Of a DNA stretch of 17,605 nt, positions 1 to 7,452 are shown piece by piece. Numbering within the stretch: the stretch's first letter is position 1; every line of letters begins with the position of its first letter. This DNA is from F23-B02 sp045599385 (GTDB taxonomy: Bacteria; Bacillota; Clostridia; Oscillospirales; Oscillospiraceae). The notes beneath the pieces are model-generated. The model made no database searches. It was not told the origin of the DNA and saw only the letters and a list, made by a program, of their open reading frames with translations. The DNA is taken from assembly GCA_045599385.1 (NCBI GenBank), contig JAZRVW010000027.1, positions 1 to 17,605 on the forward strand. Reading direction: 5' to 3'. Made by a program: the position numbers and the translations under genes.

Positions 1-477
1 GACTACAACGTTCAGAAGATTACTCCCAAAGACATCTCCGACGTATACACGCTGTGCAAGAGCAACATGAAGTACTTTGAATACATGGGCAGCGTTCCCA
101 CCGTGGAAAGCCTCACGGACGTAATCAGCGAGCTTCCCGACGGCAAGGAGGAAACCGACAAGCACTTTGTGGGCTTCTACGAGGGCGAAAAGCTTGTTGC
201 GATCCTTGACCTCATTACCGGTTATCCCGAAAATGACGATGCCTTCATCGGCTGGTTCATGGTGGACGCGGAAATGCAGAGACAAGGCATCGGCTCACAG
301 ATTTTCGCCGACGTGCGTGCCGCAATGAAGGCGCAGGGCTTCGATTATCTCTCTCTGGGCTGTGTCAAGGACAACACCGAATCCATTGCCTTCTGGGAGG
401 CGCAGGGCTTCACTCCCGTGGGTGAGGAAACCGACAAAGGCGAATACACACTCATTAAAATGGAAAGGGCAATTTAA
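1..477 (+). CDS. GNAT family N-acetyltransferase, 5'-truncated by window edge
   Basis: The reading frame is open from base 1. The first ATG at 67 is internal, because 22 sensible residues (DYNVQKITPKDISDVYTLCK...) precede it and look like the beta1-alpha1 start of a GNAT fold; the true start therefore lies left of the window. The acetyl-CoA-binding motif A is visible as QRQGIGSQIF after a beta strand ending in WFMVD. The C-terminal half has the usual N-x-x-S-I-A-F-W-E-x-Q-G-F pattern. These enzymes transfer an acetyl group from acetyl-CoA to an amine; the acceptor cannot be told from sequence. The stop lies 2 bp before the next ATG, so the gene is co-transcribed with the acyltransferase. Family assignment is firm, substrate unknown. 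Confidence 0.88.
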   Translation, partial: DYNVQKITPKDISDVYTLCKSNMKYFEYMGSVPTVESLTDVISELPDGKEETDKHFVGFYEGEKLVAILDLITGYPENDDAFIGWFMVDAEMQRQGIGSQIFADVRAAMKAQGFDYLSLGCVKDNTESIAFWEAQGFTPVGEETDKGEYTLIKMERAI

Positions 478-479
478 GT

Positions 480-1760
480 ATGAAAAAGAAACCCACCCTT
501 GACGAAAAGCTTCACTCACGCCAGCTTGGGCTTCCCAACGGCTTTGTTTACACCGTCCTCAGACTTGTAATGTGGATACTGAACAAGAAAACAAAGACCA
601 GCTTCACCTTCAACGCCTATCCCGGCAAGGAAAAAGGCCCCATCGTCTACATAGCAAACCATGCTTCCCGTGTGGACTATCAGTTCACCGCACCCGCCTG
701 CTACCCCAAGAAGCTCAACTACGTTGTGGGCTACAATGAGTTTTTCCGCTTTCCCAACTGTCTGCTGCTTAAGCTCATGAACGTTATCCCCAAGAAAAAC
801 TTTACTCCCGACACCTACACAATACGTCAGATTCTCCGCGTTGTTAAAATGGGCGGAAGCATCTGCATAATGCCCGAGGGCATGAGTTCCATTACAGGCA
901 TGGCTCAGCCCGTAATTCCCGGCGGCGCAAAGCTTCTGAAAAAGCTGGGACTTCCCGTCTACTACTCCAAGATTTCCGGCGGATATATGACCTACACCAA
1001 GCATTGCCTTGATGAACGCGTGGGCCGCGTTGACGTTTCCGTCAATCAGATGTTCACCGCCGAGGACGTTAAGAGCATGAGCCTTGAGGAAATCGAGGAC
1101 ACCATGAACAGACTTCTTGCCCATGACGACTATATCTGGAACAAGGAAGCACAGGTCTCCTTCAAGGGAAAAGGAAAAATGGCAAAGAACCTTGACACCC
1201 TGCTTTATATGTGTCCCAAATGCGGCGCCATGTACAACATGGAATGCTCGGGCAACACCATGAAGTGCCTCTCCTGCGGCAACACCGTGGAGCTTGACGA
1301 AAAGTACAACCTCTTCCCCGTGGGCAATTCCGAATGCCCCAATCTCGTCACCGACTGGACGATTGCGGAGCGCAAAAAGGCCGCCGAGGACGTGCGCAAG
1401 CCCGGTTTCAGCTACTCCGGTCACGTTAAGGTGGGCGTTCTTCCCGAATACAAGGTGCTGACCGGTGATAAAACCTCCATCATCTGCGGCGAGGGCACAC
1501 TCACACTTGACAAGGCAGGTCTGCATTTTGACGGCGTTCTTAAGGACGAGCCGTACAAATTCGACCTCTCCTCCGAGCAGGTGCCGACCTTCGGAATGTG
1601 CACCGACATCACCCGCTTCTACACCTTCGTGGAGGGAAAATTCATCGAGTTCTACCCCGACAAAAACGACGTTCTCCGCTGGGATCATCTCACGGAGGAA
1701 ATGCACCGATATAACGGCGGCAAATGGCAGAACACCGATTACAGACACACATTGCCGTAA
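480..1760 (+). CDS. Lysophospholipid acyltransferase (PlsC-like) with C-terminal zinc ribbon
   Basis: A 426-aa protein with two parts. Residues about 20-215 form a PlsC/AGPAT-type acyltransferase: the catalytic NHxxxxD box is NHASRVD at 60-66 and the substrate-binding box is PEG at 132-134. Such enzymes acylate lysophosphatidate or related lysolipids at the membrane. The rest is atypical: a four-cysteine zinc ribbon (CPKC at 245-248, CLSC at 263-266) and then about 150 residues of beta-rich sequence with no motif I can name. Bacterial PlsC proteins are usually about 200-250 aa, so the tail nearly doubles it. The ATG at 480 follows a GGAAAGGG stretch in the end of the preceding gene. A terminator follows immediately. 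The tail might bind a protein partner or sense a ligand; that is inference. Confidence 0.85.
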   Translation: MKKKPTLDEKLHSRQLGLPNGFVYTVLRLVMWILNKKTKTSFTFNAYPGKEKGPIVYIANHASRVDYQFTAPACYPKKLNYVVGYNEFFRFPNCLLLKLMNVIPKKNFTPDTYTIRQILRVVKMGGSICIMPEGMSSITGMAQPVIPGGAKLLKKLGLPVYYSKISGGYMTYTKHCLDERVGRVDVSVNQMFTAEDVKSMSLEEIEDTMNRLLAHDDYIWNKEAQVSFKGKGKMAKNLDTLLYMCPKCGAMYNMECSGNTMKCLSCGNTVELDEKYNLFPVGNSECPNLVTDWTIAERKKAAEDVRKPGFSYSGHVKVGVLPEYKVLTGDKTSIICGEGTLTLDKAGLHFDGVLKDEPYKFDLSSEQVPTFGMCTDITRFYTFVEGKFIEFYPDKNDVLRWDHLTEEMHRYNGGKWQNTDYRHTLP

Positions 1761-1790
1761 AAAAAGACACCCCGTGGGGTGTCTTTTTTT
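1761..1790. terminator. Bidirectional rho-independent terminator
   Basis: The stem GACACCC / GGGTGTC with a CGTG loop is flanked by an A run on the left and a T run on the right, so it can act in both directions. It sits between the stop of the acyltransferase (1760) and the stop of the convergent minus-strand oxidoreductase (1799). Confidence 0.9.
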
Positions 1791-1798
1791 ATTTGTGA

Positions 1799-3025
1799 TT
1801 ATTCTGCGGTGGGGAATACGAGGATTTCCATGTCGCTCATGGGATAGGTGCAGCAGGGGTGGATCCACTCAAACTTCTTGTCCGCAAGTCTTCTTCCGTC
1901 AGCTTCCTTCGGGCAGTAGTACTTGCCGGAAACAAGCTTGGAATGGCACCAGCCGCACTCGCCGCTGCGGCAGTGGGAGGGAGCCTTGATGCCCGCCTTT
2001 TCCATTGCCCACAACAGAGTTTCGCTTGCCTTGCAGGGAACGGTCTGCTTCTTGCCGCGGATATCAACGGTGAGCTTAAACTCCGCGTCCTTCTTATCTG
2101 CGGGGAAGTCGGCGTTATTAACTGCGCCCATATAGTCGCCCGACATTTCCATGCGGTAGCGGCGCTTGGGAAGACCGAGCTTCTTGCATTCGCCCTCGCC
2201 GAAAACATACATTGCCTTGGGGCCGCACATGAAGACGGAGTAGTCGCCCTCGGGAGCGTACTTCTTAATGAGCTCTGCGGTGAGGAAGCCGTGCTCGAAG
2301 CCGTCCTTTTCCTCGTGGGACAGAACGTGAACGACCTTCACCTTGCCGTCTGACTTTGCTGCCAGCTCTTCGATTTCGTCCTTCAGCAGAATGCCGTCGG
2401 CAGTGCGGCTGCCGTAGAGAATGGTAAGGTTAAAGTCCTCAATGCCGTCTACGATTGCGGCTGCCATGGAGTAGAAGGGTGTGATGCCGCTGCCGCCTGC
2501 AAGGGCGATGACGTTCTTTGCATCACGCAGCTCCTGATAGTAGAAATCACCGAGAGGTCCGGAGATGTCAACCTCGTCGCCTTCCTTCCATGTGCTGAGA
2601 ATATGCTTGGAGGCATAGGAGGGATTGGTGAGCTTGATGGTGAGGGTGTAGCTTGTATTCTCGGTACCGAGAGCGTCCTTGGGATTGCTTCTTATGGTGT
2701 AGGGCTTATTTACAGGTGCGCCGTCAATGTTCAGGGAAACGGAAACATACTGGCTTGCGCGGAAGTATGCCATTTCCTTTGTGCCCTTTGCCTCGTTGGG
2801 AACAAGAGTGAAGCTCTTGGCATCGCCGTGGTCAACGACCTTTGCGATGATGCAATGCTGTACTGCGGGGTGCAGGCGCTTTGCCAGAATGTTGGGGTTG
2901 TAAATGGATTTGGGCAGGGTGGCGGGTGCTGCCTCGATGGCCTTGGTTCGTGTCTTTACCTCGCCAAGAAATGGGAAGGGAGTCAGACCCTTGAGGCCCT
3001 TTTTATCATACTTGTATTTTGCCAT
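1799..3025 (-). CDS. FAD/NAD(P)-binding ferredoxin-reductase with C-terminal 2Fe-2S domain
   Basis: A 408-aa flavoprotein reductase. After an N-terminal extension of about 50 residues comes an FNR-type FAD-binding beta barrel (KPYTIRSN at 107-114, the RxYS/T-like flavin motif) and an NAD(P)-binding lobe (GGSGITPF at 177-184, CGP at 267-269). Residues about 315-405 form a plant-type [2Fe-2S] ferredoxin domain with C352, C357, C360 and C391/C392 (CX4CX2CXnC). This order resembles class IA/IB oxygenase reductases that pass electrons from NAD(P)H through FAD and 2Fe-2S to a partner. The start has a strong AGGAGG site at 3034-3040 and lies 1 bp after the stop of the upstream flavoprotein, its likely electron partner. 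The physiological acceptor is not shown by the sequence. Confidence 0.87.
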   Translation of the reverse strand: MAKYKYDKKGLKGLTPFPFLGEVKTRTKAIEAAPATLPKSIYNPNILAKRLHPAVQHCIIAKVVDHGDAKSFTLVPNEAKGTKEMAYFRASQYVSVSLNIDGAPVNKPYTIRSNPKDALGTENTSYTLTIKLTNPSYASKHILSTWKEGDEVDISGPLGDFYYQELRDAKNVIALAGGSGITPFYSMAAAIVDGIEDFNLTILYGSRTADGILLKDEIEELAAKSDGKVKVVHVLSHEEKDGFEHGFLTAELIKKYAPEGDYSVFMCGPKAMYVFGEGECKKLGLPKRRYRMEMSGDYMGAVNNADFPADKKDAEFKLTVDIRGKKQTVPCKASETLLWAMEKAGIKAPSHCRSGECGWCHSKLVSGKYYCPKEADGRRLADKKFEWIHPCCTYPMSDMEILVFPTAE

Positions 3026-3026
3026 T

Positions 3027-4574
3027 TTACTTGCCCTCCTTCATGTCCATAATCATGTATCTCGCCTGCTCTGCGCCGGAGAGATAGGCCTGGGAGTAGC
3101 CGTCCATCTGGGTGCCGTGGCCGCCAACGAAGCGCAGACCCTTGACGGTGTAGTCCTCGTGATGACCGGACTGTACACGGGGGAACATTCCGTCCCAGGT
3201 GCGTGGGTAGTAGCCGTAAACGTCGCCCTTGGGGGTGCCGAGATAGCGCGCCCAGGTCATCGGTGACGCTACAACGATTTCTTCAATGTGGCTCTTGATA
3301 TCGCAGCCGGTGACTTCCTCATAGCGCTCAACGCACTCACGGGCGATCTTGTCCTTAATCTTGAAGTATTCTTCCTCGGTGACGTTCTCAAAGGCATCGC
3401 CGTCATAGAACTTGGAAAACTGCAGGAATGCTCTTCCCTCGCCTGCCGCGTCGGGCAGCGCCGCGCAGAGATTGGTGACGGTGATGTCCTTATGAGTTTC
3501 GATGCTGTTTGAGGAGAGGAACTGCTCGTGGTTATCGGGAGTGTAGCGCATAAAGGTGTCGTAATTCTTGAGACCGATTTCCTCTGCGGAGGCGTCAAGA
3601 CCAAGATACACGGTAAATGCCGCCTGAGCCAGCTTTCTGGCGTTCATGGCGTGCAGGTCGCGCTCGGGAATTTCGTTGTGGTCAACCATGCGGTCAAAGA
3701 CCACGTGGGGCATGAGGTTGGAGATGACGTAGCCGCATTCGATGTATTCGCCGCTTGCCAGCTCAACGCCCTTGACCTCATTGTTTTTGATATCGATTTT
3801 TTTGACCTCGGTGTTATACCAGATATCTCCGCCCAGCTCACGAATGCGCTGGTCGTATGCCAGGGAAATCTCGTGGCTGCGGTTTTTGGCAAACCAGGGC
3901 AGATGGGTCAGGTAAACGTAGGTCATGTAGGTGTAGACCGCAAAGCTCATTTCCGTGGAGTCGGCGGCTACATAGGTCCAGTAGCTTTCAAAAATCTGCT
4001 TTGCCTTTTTGGGAACGCCGATGCGGTCCAGCATCTCGTCGCAGGGCACGGGAACGACACGCATGAGGTCATAGTACTTCAGCAGCATTTCCACCTTTGC
4101 GGGAGGTGAAGGCTCGTTGTTATGCTCGGCGAGCCAGTCAACACCGTCATGCAGCATGCGTCCAAGCTCCATAACCGTGGTCATGCTCTCACGGGAGCCG
4201 GGCACCTGACGCTCCATCTCGTCGATGAAGTTCTGCACGCCTGCGGGCATTGCAACGTTAAATCCGTCCTCGTTGGTCGCAACGGAGGCGAAGGATTCGT
4301 TGGCAGAGCACCATTCAACGTCCAGCTTGTACTTGTCCTGAAGCAGCTTTCTTACTGCGCCCAGAGGACGACCTTCCTTGCCGTCACCCATCTGGCACAG
4401 CTCGTGAAGGGTAGCCTCGAACTCATAGTTGCCTCTTTTGAAGCTTGTTGCGCAGCCGCCGGGCAGGTTGTGCTTTTCAAGCACAAGCACCTTCTTGCCT
4501 TCGGTGGCAAGATAGCAGGCGGCGGAAAGACCGCCGTTGCCGGCACCGACGACTATTACGTCATATTTGGCCAT
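3027..4574 (-). CDS. CrtI/phytoene-desaturase-like FAD-dependent oxidoreductase
   Basis: A 515-aa protein of the NAD(P)/FAD-dependent oxidoreductase superfamily (COG1233-like: phytoene desaturases, carotene isomerases, retinol saturases). The N-terminal dinucleotide fold is clear: VIVVGAGNGGLSA with GxGxxG at 10-15, followed by VLVLEKHNLPGG at about 29-40. The C-terminal FAD-contact motif (GLRFVGGHGTQMDGYSQAYLSG, about 480-503) is also present. The length is normal for the family. The ATG at 4574 follows AGGAGG at 4582-4587. It is the first gene of a two-gene operon with the ferredoxin-reductase. No phytoene synthase or other carotenoid gene is nearby, so carotenoid work is not implied; reduction or desaturation of an unsaturated lipid-like substrate is a guess. 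Confidence 0.85.
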   Translation of the reverse strand: MAKYDVIVVGAGNGGLSAACYLATEGKKVLVLEKHNLPGGCATSFKRGNYEFEATLHELCQMGDGKEGRPLGAVRKLLQDKYKLDVEWCSANESFASVATNEDGFNVAMPAGVQNFIDEMERQVPGSRESMTTVMELGRMLHDGVDWLAEHNNEPSPPAKVEMLLKYYDLMRVVPVPCDEMLDRIGVPKKAKQIFESYWTYVAADSTEMSFAVYTYMTYVYLTHLPWFAKNRSHEISLAYDQRIRELGGDIWYNTEVKKIDIKNNEVKGVELASGEYIECGYVISNLMPHVVFDRMVDHNEIPERDLHAMNARKLAQAAFTVYLGLDASAEEIGLKNYDTFMRYTPDNHEQFLSSNSIETHKDITVTNLCAALPDAAGEGRAFLQFSKFYDGDAFENVTEEEYFKIKDKIARECVERYEEVTGCDIKSHIEEIVVASPMTWARYLGTPKGDVYGYYPRTWDGMFPRVQSGHHEDYTVKGLRFVGGHGTQMDGYSQAYLSGAEQARYMIMDMKEGK

Positions 4575-4645
4575 GTGTTTTCCTCCTGTAAGAATAATAA
4601 AAATTATTTTTGCTTAATGTTAATATTTTGGCTATCTCCTTTTTA

Positions 4646-4674
4646 ATTTTAACCTACAACTCAAATAATAACAA
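4646..4674 (-). promoter_or_regulatory. Candidate sigma-A promoter of the oxidoreductase operon
   Basis: On the minus strand a -35-like TTGTTA (4669-4674) and a -10-like TAAAAT (4646-4651) are separated by 17 bp, in a very AT-rich intergenic stretch about 70 bp before the start at 4574. The match is partial, so this is a candidate only. Confidence 0.5.
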
Positions 4675-4750
4675 TATTTTTGTGTTAATTGCTTGACGAA
4701 ATAATTTGTCCAGTTTTGTGCAAATATGTCAAAAATCTTTTTTCCGTAAT

Positions 4751-4783
4751 AAAAAAAGCACCTGAGCTTTCACTCAGGCGCTT
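4751..4783 (-). terminator. Rho-independent terminator of nadE
   Basis: Read on the minus strand, GCGCCTGAG pairs with CTCAGGTGC around a six-base loop and is followed by seven T residues. It lies just past the nadE stop at 4788. Confidence 0.9.
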
Positions 4784-4787
4784 CCGA

Positions 4788-5525
4788 TTATTCGTCAATT
4801 TCCTTATACAGAGTAATTCCCTTTCTCTTGTGGGCGCTGTTGCGGTGGTAGCGGTCGATAATCTTCTTATCGCGCTCCTCTGCCTCGCCCGTGAGAATAT
4901 AGGTGTCAATGGCGTTATAGGTAACGCCCATTTCGTTTTCGTCGGTCTGTCCTTCAAAAAGTCCCGCAGAGGGCGCCTTATTGATGACGCAGGCAGGTGC
5001 GGTGAGCCATTTCAGGAACTCAATGACCTCTGTTGCGGTGAGGTCGGAAATGGGATTAAAGTCGCAGGCACCATCGCCCCACTTGGTGTAATAGCCCATG
5101 TATCTCTCGCTGCGGTTGCCGGTACCGGCCACAAGGCGATACTCAGATGCGGCAATTGCGTACAGCGTGGTCATTCGCAGACGGGGTGCGATGTTATTTA
5201 CCGCCGCATTGGTAAGAGTTGTGATACCCTGAAGTCTGTCAATCTCAGCCTGACGCACATCGGTGAGGTCTATGACGCGGCTTTCGATGCCGAAATGCTC
5301 GGCAACCTCCTTTGCGTCATTCATGTCGGATTCAAAGTTGCGCTTAGATGCGCAGGGCATCATGATGCCTACGGTGTTTTCGCAGGCGAACTTGCACAAA
5401 ATGCCCACAAGGGCGCAGTCCTTGCCGCCGGAGTTGCCGTAAACGATGCCGTCAACGCCGCTTGTTTCCACAAGGTTTCTTATAAATTTTACTCTTTCGG
5501 TAAATTCCTTTTCATAGTCACGCAT
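4788..5525 (-). CDS. nadE: NAD(+) synthase, ammonia-dependent type
   Basis: A 245-aa single-domain NAD synthase that amidates nicotinic acid adenine dinucleotide with ATP and ammonia, the last step of NAD synthesis. The N-type ATP pyrophosphatase loop is NSGGKDC at 31-37, where the usual final Ser of SGGxDS is Cys. TGNRSER (135-141), YYTKWGDG (145-152) and the PSAGLFEGQTDENEMG segment (185-200) match substrate-contact regions of the family. No N-terminal nitrilase/glutaminase domain is present, so ammonia must come from solution or a separate protein. It has a consensus promoter and its own terminator, so it is a single-gene unit. The ATG at 5525 follows a modest ACGGAG site. Confidence 0.93.
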   Translation of the reverse strand: MRDYEKEFTERVKFIRNLVETSGVDGIVYGNSGGKDCALVGILCKFACENTVGIMMPCASKRNFESDMNDAKEVAEHFGIESRVIDLTDVRQAEIDRLQGITTLTNAAVNNIAPRLRMTTLYAIAASEYRLVAGTGNRSERYMGYYTKWGDGACDFNPISDLTATEVIEFLKWLTAPACVINKAPSAGLFEGQTDENEMGVTYNAIDTYILTGEAEERDKKIIDRYHRNSAHKRKGITLYKEIDE

Positions 5526-5561
5526 TATTATCGCTCCGTTTCATTTAACAGATAATATGTA

Positions 5562-5590
5562 ATTTTATTATATACAATATGATATGTCAA
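5562..5590 (-). promoter_or_regulatory. Sigma-A promoter of nadE
   Basis: On the minus strand TTGACA (5585-5590) and TAAAAT (5562-5567) are separated by exactly 17 bp. Transcription would start near 5555, giving a leader of about 30 nt before the nadE ATG at 5525. Confidence 0.78.
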
Positions 5591-5717
5591 GCATGCCGCT
5601 GACACGCGCAAGTGTGGAGATAATATACAAAAAACGCATATTTACACAAAAAAGTACATATAAACCGTTAGTTTTCGCTTTTTTCTGAACATTTCAGGCA
5701 CATTCTTTGGGTCGGGC

Positions 5718-5746
5718 TTGAATAAAAGCCAAAGGTGTGGTATAAT
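5718..5746 (+). promoter_or_regulatory. Sigma-A promoter of the SLH lysozyme gene
   Basis: TTGAAT (5718-5723) and TATAAT (5741-5746) are separated by 17 bp, with a TG extended -10 element at 5738-5739. The start point would be near 5753, about 60 nt before the ATG at 5812. Confidence 0.75.
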
Positions 5747-5811
5747 CCCTAAAATATAATATTAAAAAGTATAATTTCACATATGTATCACAAGACAAGG
5801 AGACGTTCTGA

Positions 5812-7401
5812 ATGAAACGATGTTTATCCTTCCTTCTCGCGCTTGTCCTGGTTCTGACTCTCGTACCCGCCTACGCTTTTGCTGACGGTGATATGCACGC
5901 AAGTGAACTCATTAAAAGCTACATAAAGAGCAAAGAAGGCCTGGCTCTGACGGCATATATCAATCCGGGCGAAACAAACTACACCATCGGCTACGGCCAC
6001 TGCGCTACGGATATTTATCCCGGCATGACCATTACCGAGGCTCAGGCTAACGCCTATTTTGAGCAGGACATCAAGCGTTTTGAAAAGGGCGTAAACGATT
6101 TTGCCAAGAAGTACAATCAGAAGCTGACGCAGAACGAGTTTGACGCCATGTTCAGTCTCTGCTACAACTTCGGCGAGACATGGTATGACTATTACACGGG
6201 CTGGCGCCTCAGCACCTACATGAAAAACGGCTACAAAAACTATCCCAAGCAGGAGATAGCCGACGCCATGGCAGTTCTTTGTTCCGCAGGCGGAATTCTT
6301 TACAAGGGCCTTGTAGAGCGCCGTCTGCAAGAGGCAAACCTTCTGCTTTACGGCGATTCTCCCTTTGAGGCCTATGACAAGCACTTTGTCTACATATCAA
6401 TGGACGCAGGCAGCTACAGCATTTCCACCGGCAACCGCGTTGCCGTTTTCACAAAAGGTGAACCCTACGGCAAGCTGCCCACAGTCTCCCGAAGCGGCTA
6501 CTATTTCGCAGGCTGGAAAGCAAGTGACGGCACAGTCATTACAAACAGCACCGTTGCCACAAATAGCTACTGGAACGTGACTCCCGTGTGGTCAACAACT
6601 CCCCCCGTACCCACCTATCAGCTCACCGTCAACGGCGGAAGCGGAAGCGGAAGCTATACCGCAGGAACCGTTGTCAAGCTCGTTCCCGACTCCAAGCCGG
6701 GCTATGTATTTACGGGCTGGAGCGGCGATATTACACCCACAAAAAACTCCGACGGCAGCTACTCCGTCACAATGCCGAAAAAGAGCATCACCGTAACCGC
6801 AAACTTTGCAGTCAGCAAATGTCAGTACGGCGATGACTGCCCCTCAAAAAGCTTCACCGATGTGTCCAAAACCTTCTGGGCTCACGCGGAAATTGACTAT
6901 GCGATAAGCATGGGGCTTTTCAAGGGCACCTCAGCCACCACCTTTGCTCCCGACATGGAGATGAACAGAGGAATGCTCGTTACTGTGCTGTACCGTCTTG
7001 CAGGCTCGCCCAGCGTTGCGGGGCTTGAAAACGAGTTCCCCGACGTTGTGAAAAACGCCTACTACGATGCAATCCTGTGGGCGCACGCAAACAACATTGC
7101 CCATGGCTTCAACGACGGCACCTTCCGTCCCAATGACCCCATAACACGCGAACAGTTTGCAACCTTCCTCCAGCGTTTTGCCGCAAACATCTATAATTTC
7201 GATACTGAATCGGCACATTACGCCGACCTCAGCAGGTTTACAGATGCCGCCGAGGTTGACACTGCATACCGCGAGTCAATGAGTTGGGCCGTAGGCGAGG
7301 GCATAATCAACGGCACGTCCTCAACAACCTTAAGCCCGAACAACTGCGCAACACGCGCGCAGGTTGCGGTAATCCTCTGCCGCTTTACCTCAAACGCATA
7401 A
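5812..7401 (+). CDS. Secreted GH24-type lysozyme with InlB-like repeats and three SLH domains
   Basis: A 529-aa surface protein. Residues 1-24 are a signal peptide (KR, hydrophobic core, cleavage probably after AYAFA). Residues about 30-182 are a phage-type GH24 lysozyme: KEG with catalytic-type E42, then PGETNYTIGYGH (52-63), and the GLVERR helix (166-171). Residues about 190-262 resemble an InlB B-repeat (RSGYYFAGW) and 268-332 a divergent repeat of the same class (KPGYVFTGWSGD). Three SLH domains follow at about 348-397, 409-457 and 470-527, predicting non-covalent binding to secondary wall polymer. It should cut peptidoglycan at the cell's own surface, for remodelling or against other cells. 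AAGGAG at 5797-5802 supports the ATG at 5812. Nothing around it suggests a prophage, so it appears to be a domesticated endolysin fold. Confidence 0.9.
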   Translation: MKRCLSFLLALVLVLTLVPAYAFADGDMHASELIKSYIKSKEGLALTAYINPGETNYTIGYGHCATDIYPGMTITEAQANAYFEQDIKRFEKGVNDFAKKYNQKLTQNEFDAMFSLCYNFGETWYDYYTGWRLSTYMKNGYKNYPKQEIADAMAVLCSAGGILYKGLVERRLQEANLLLYGDSPFEAYDKHFVYISMDAGSYSISTGNRVAVFTKGEPYGKLPTVSRSGYYFAGWKASDGTVITNSTVATNSYWNVTPVWSTTPPVPTYQLTVNGGSGSGSYTAGTVVKLVPDSKPGYVFTGWSGDITPTKNSDGSYSVTMPKKSITVTANFAVSKCQYGDDCPSKSFTDVSKTFWAHAEIDYAISMGLFKGTSATTFAPDMEMNRGMLVTVLYRLAGSPSVAGLENEFPDVVKNAYYDAILWAHANNIAHGFNDGTFRPNDPITREQFATFLQRFAANIYNFDTESAHYADLSRFTDAAEVDTAYRESMSWAVGEGIINGTSSTTLSPNNCATRAQVAVILCRFTSNA

Positions 7402-7411
7402 TTTAACATGT

Positions 7412-7444
7412 AAAAAGCTCCGTATCAGTGATACGGAGCTTTTT
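7412..7444. terminator. Bidirectional rho-independent terminator
   Basis: A perfect 15-bp inverted repeat, AAAAAGCTCCGTATC / GATACGGAGCTTTTT, surrounds a 3-base loop. It is placed symmetrically between the lysozyme stop (7401) and the convergent antiporter stop (7453). Confidence 0.93.
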
Positions 7445-7452
7445 GTTTTCTG

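Noticed and set aside
516..1868. Long open frame on the minus strand opposite the acyltransferase gene
   Set aside because: It has no recognisable motif, overlaps a gene with intact catalytic boxes, and crosses the terminator at 1761-1790. It is an effect of codon bias on the other strand.
2603..3052. Open frame on the plus strand opposite the ferredoxin-reductase gene
   Set aside because: No ribosome site or family match, and it is fully antisense to a well-supported gene.
5965..6000. Apparent loss of the T4-lysozyme catalytic Asp in the GH24 domain (AYINPGE in place of AYxD)
   Set aside because: A PGE-x-x-YTIGYGH form is, as far as I recall, a normal subgroup of phage-type lysozymes, so this is not evidence of an inactive enzyme.
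5812..7401. Prophage remnant around the lysozyme gene
   Set aside because: The protein has a signal peptide and SLH domains, and the neighbours are housekeeping genes; no integrase, holin, capsid or tail gene is present.
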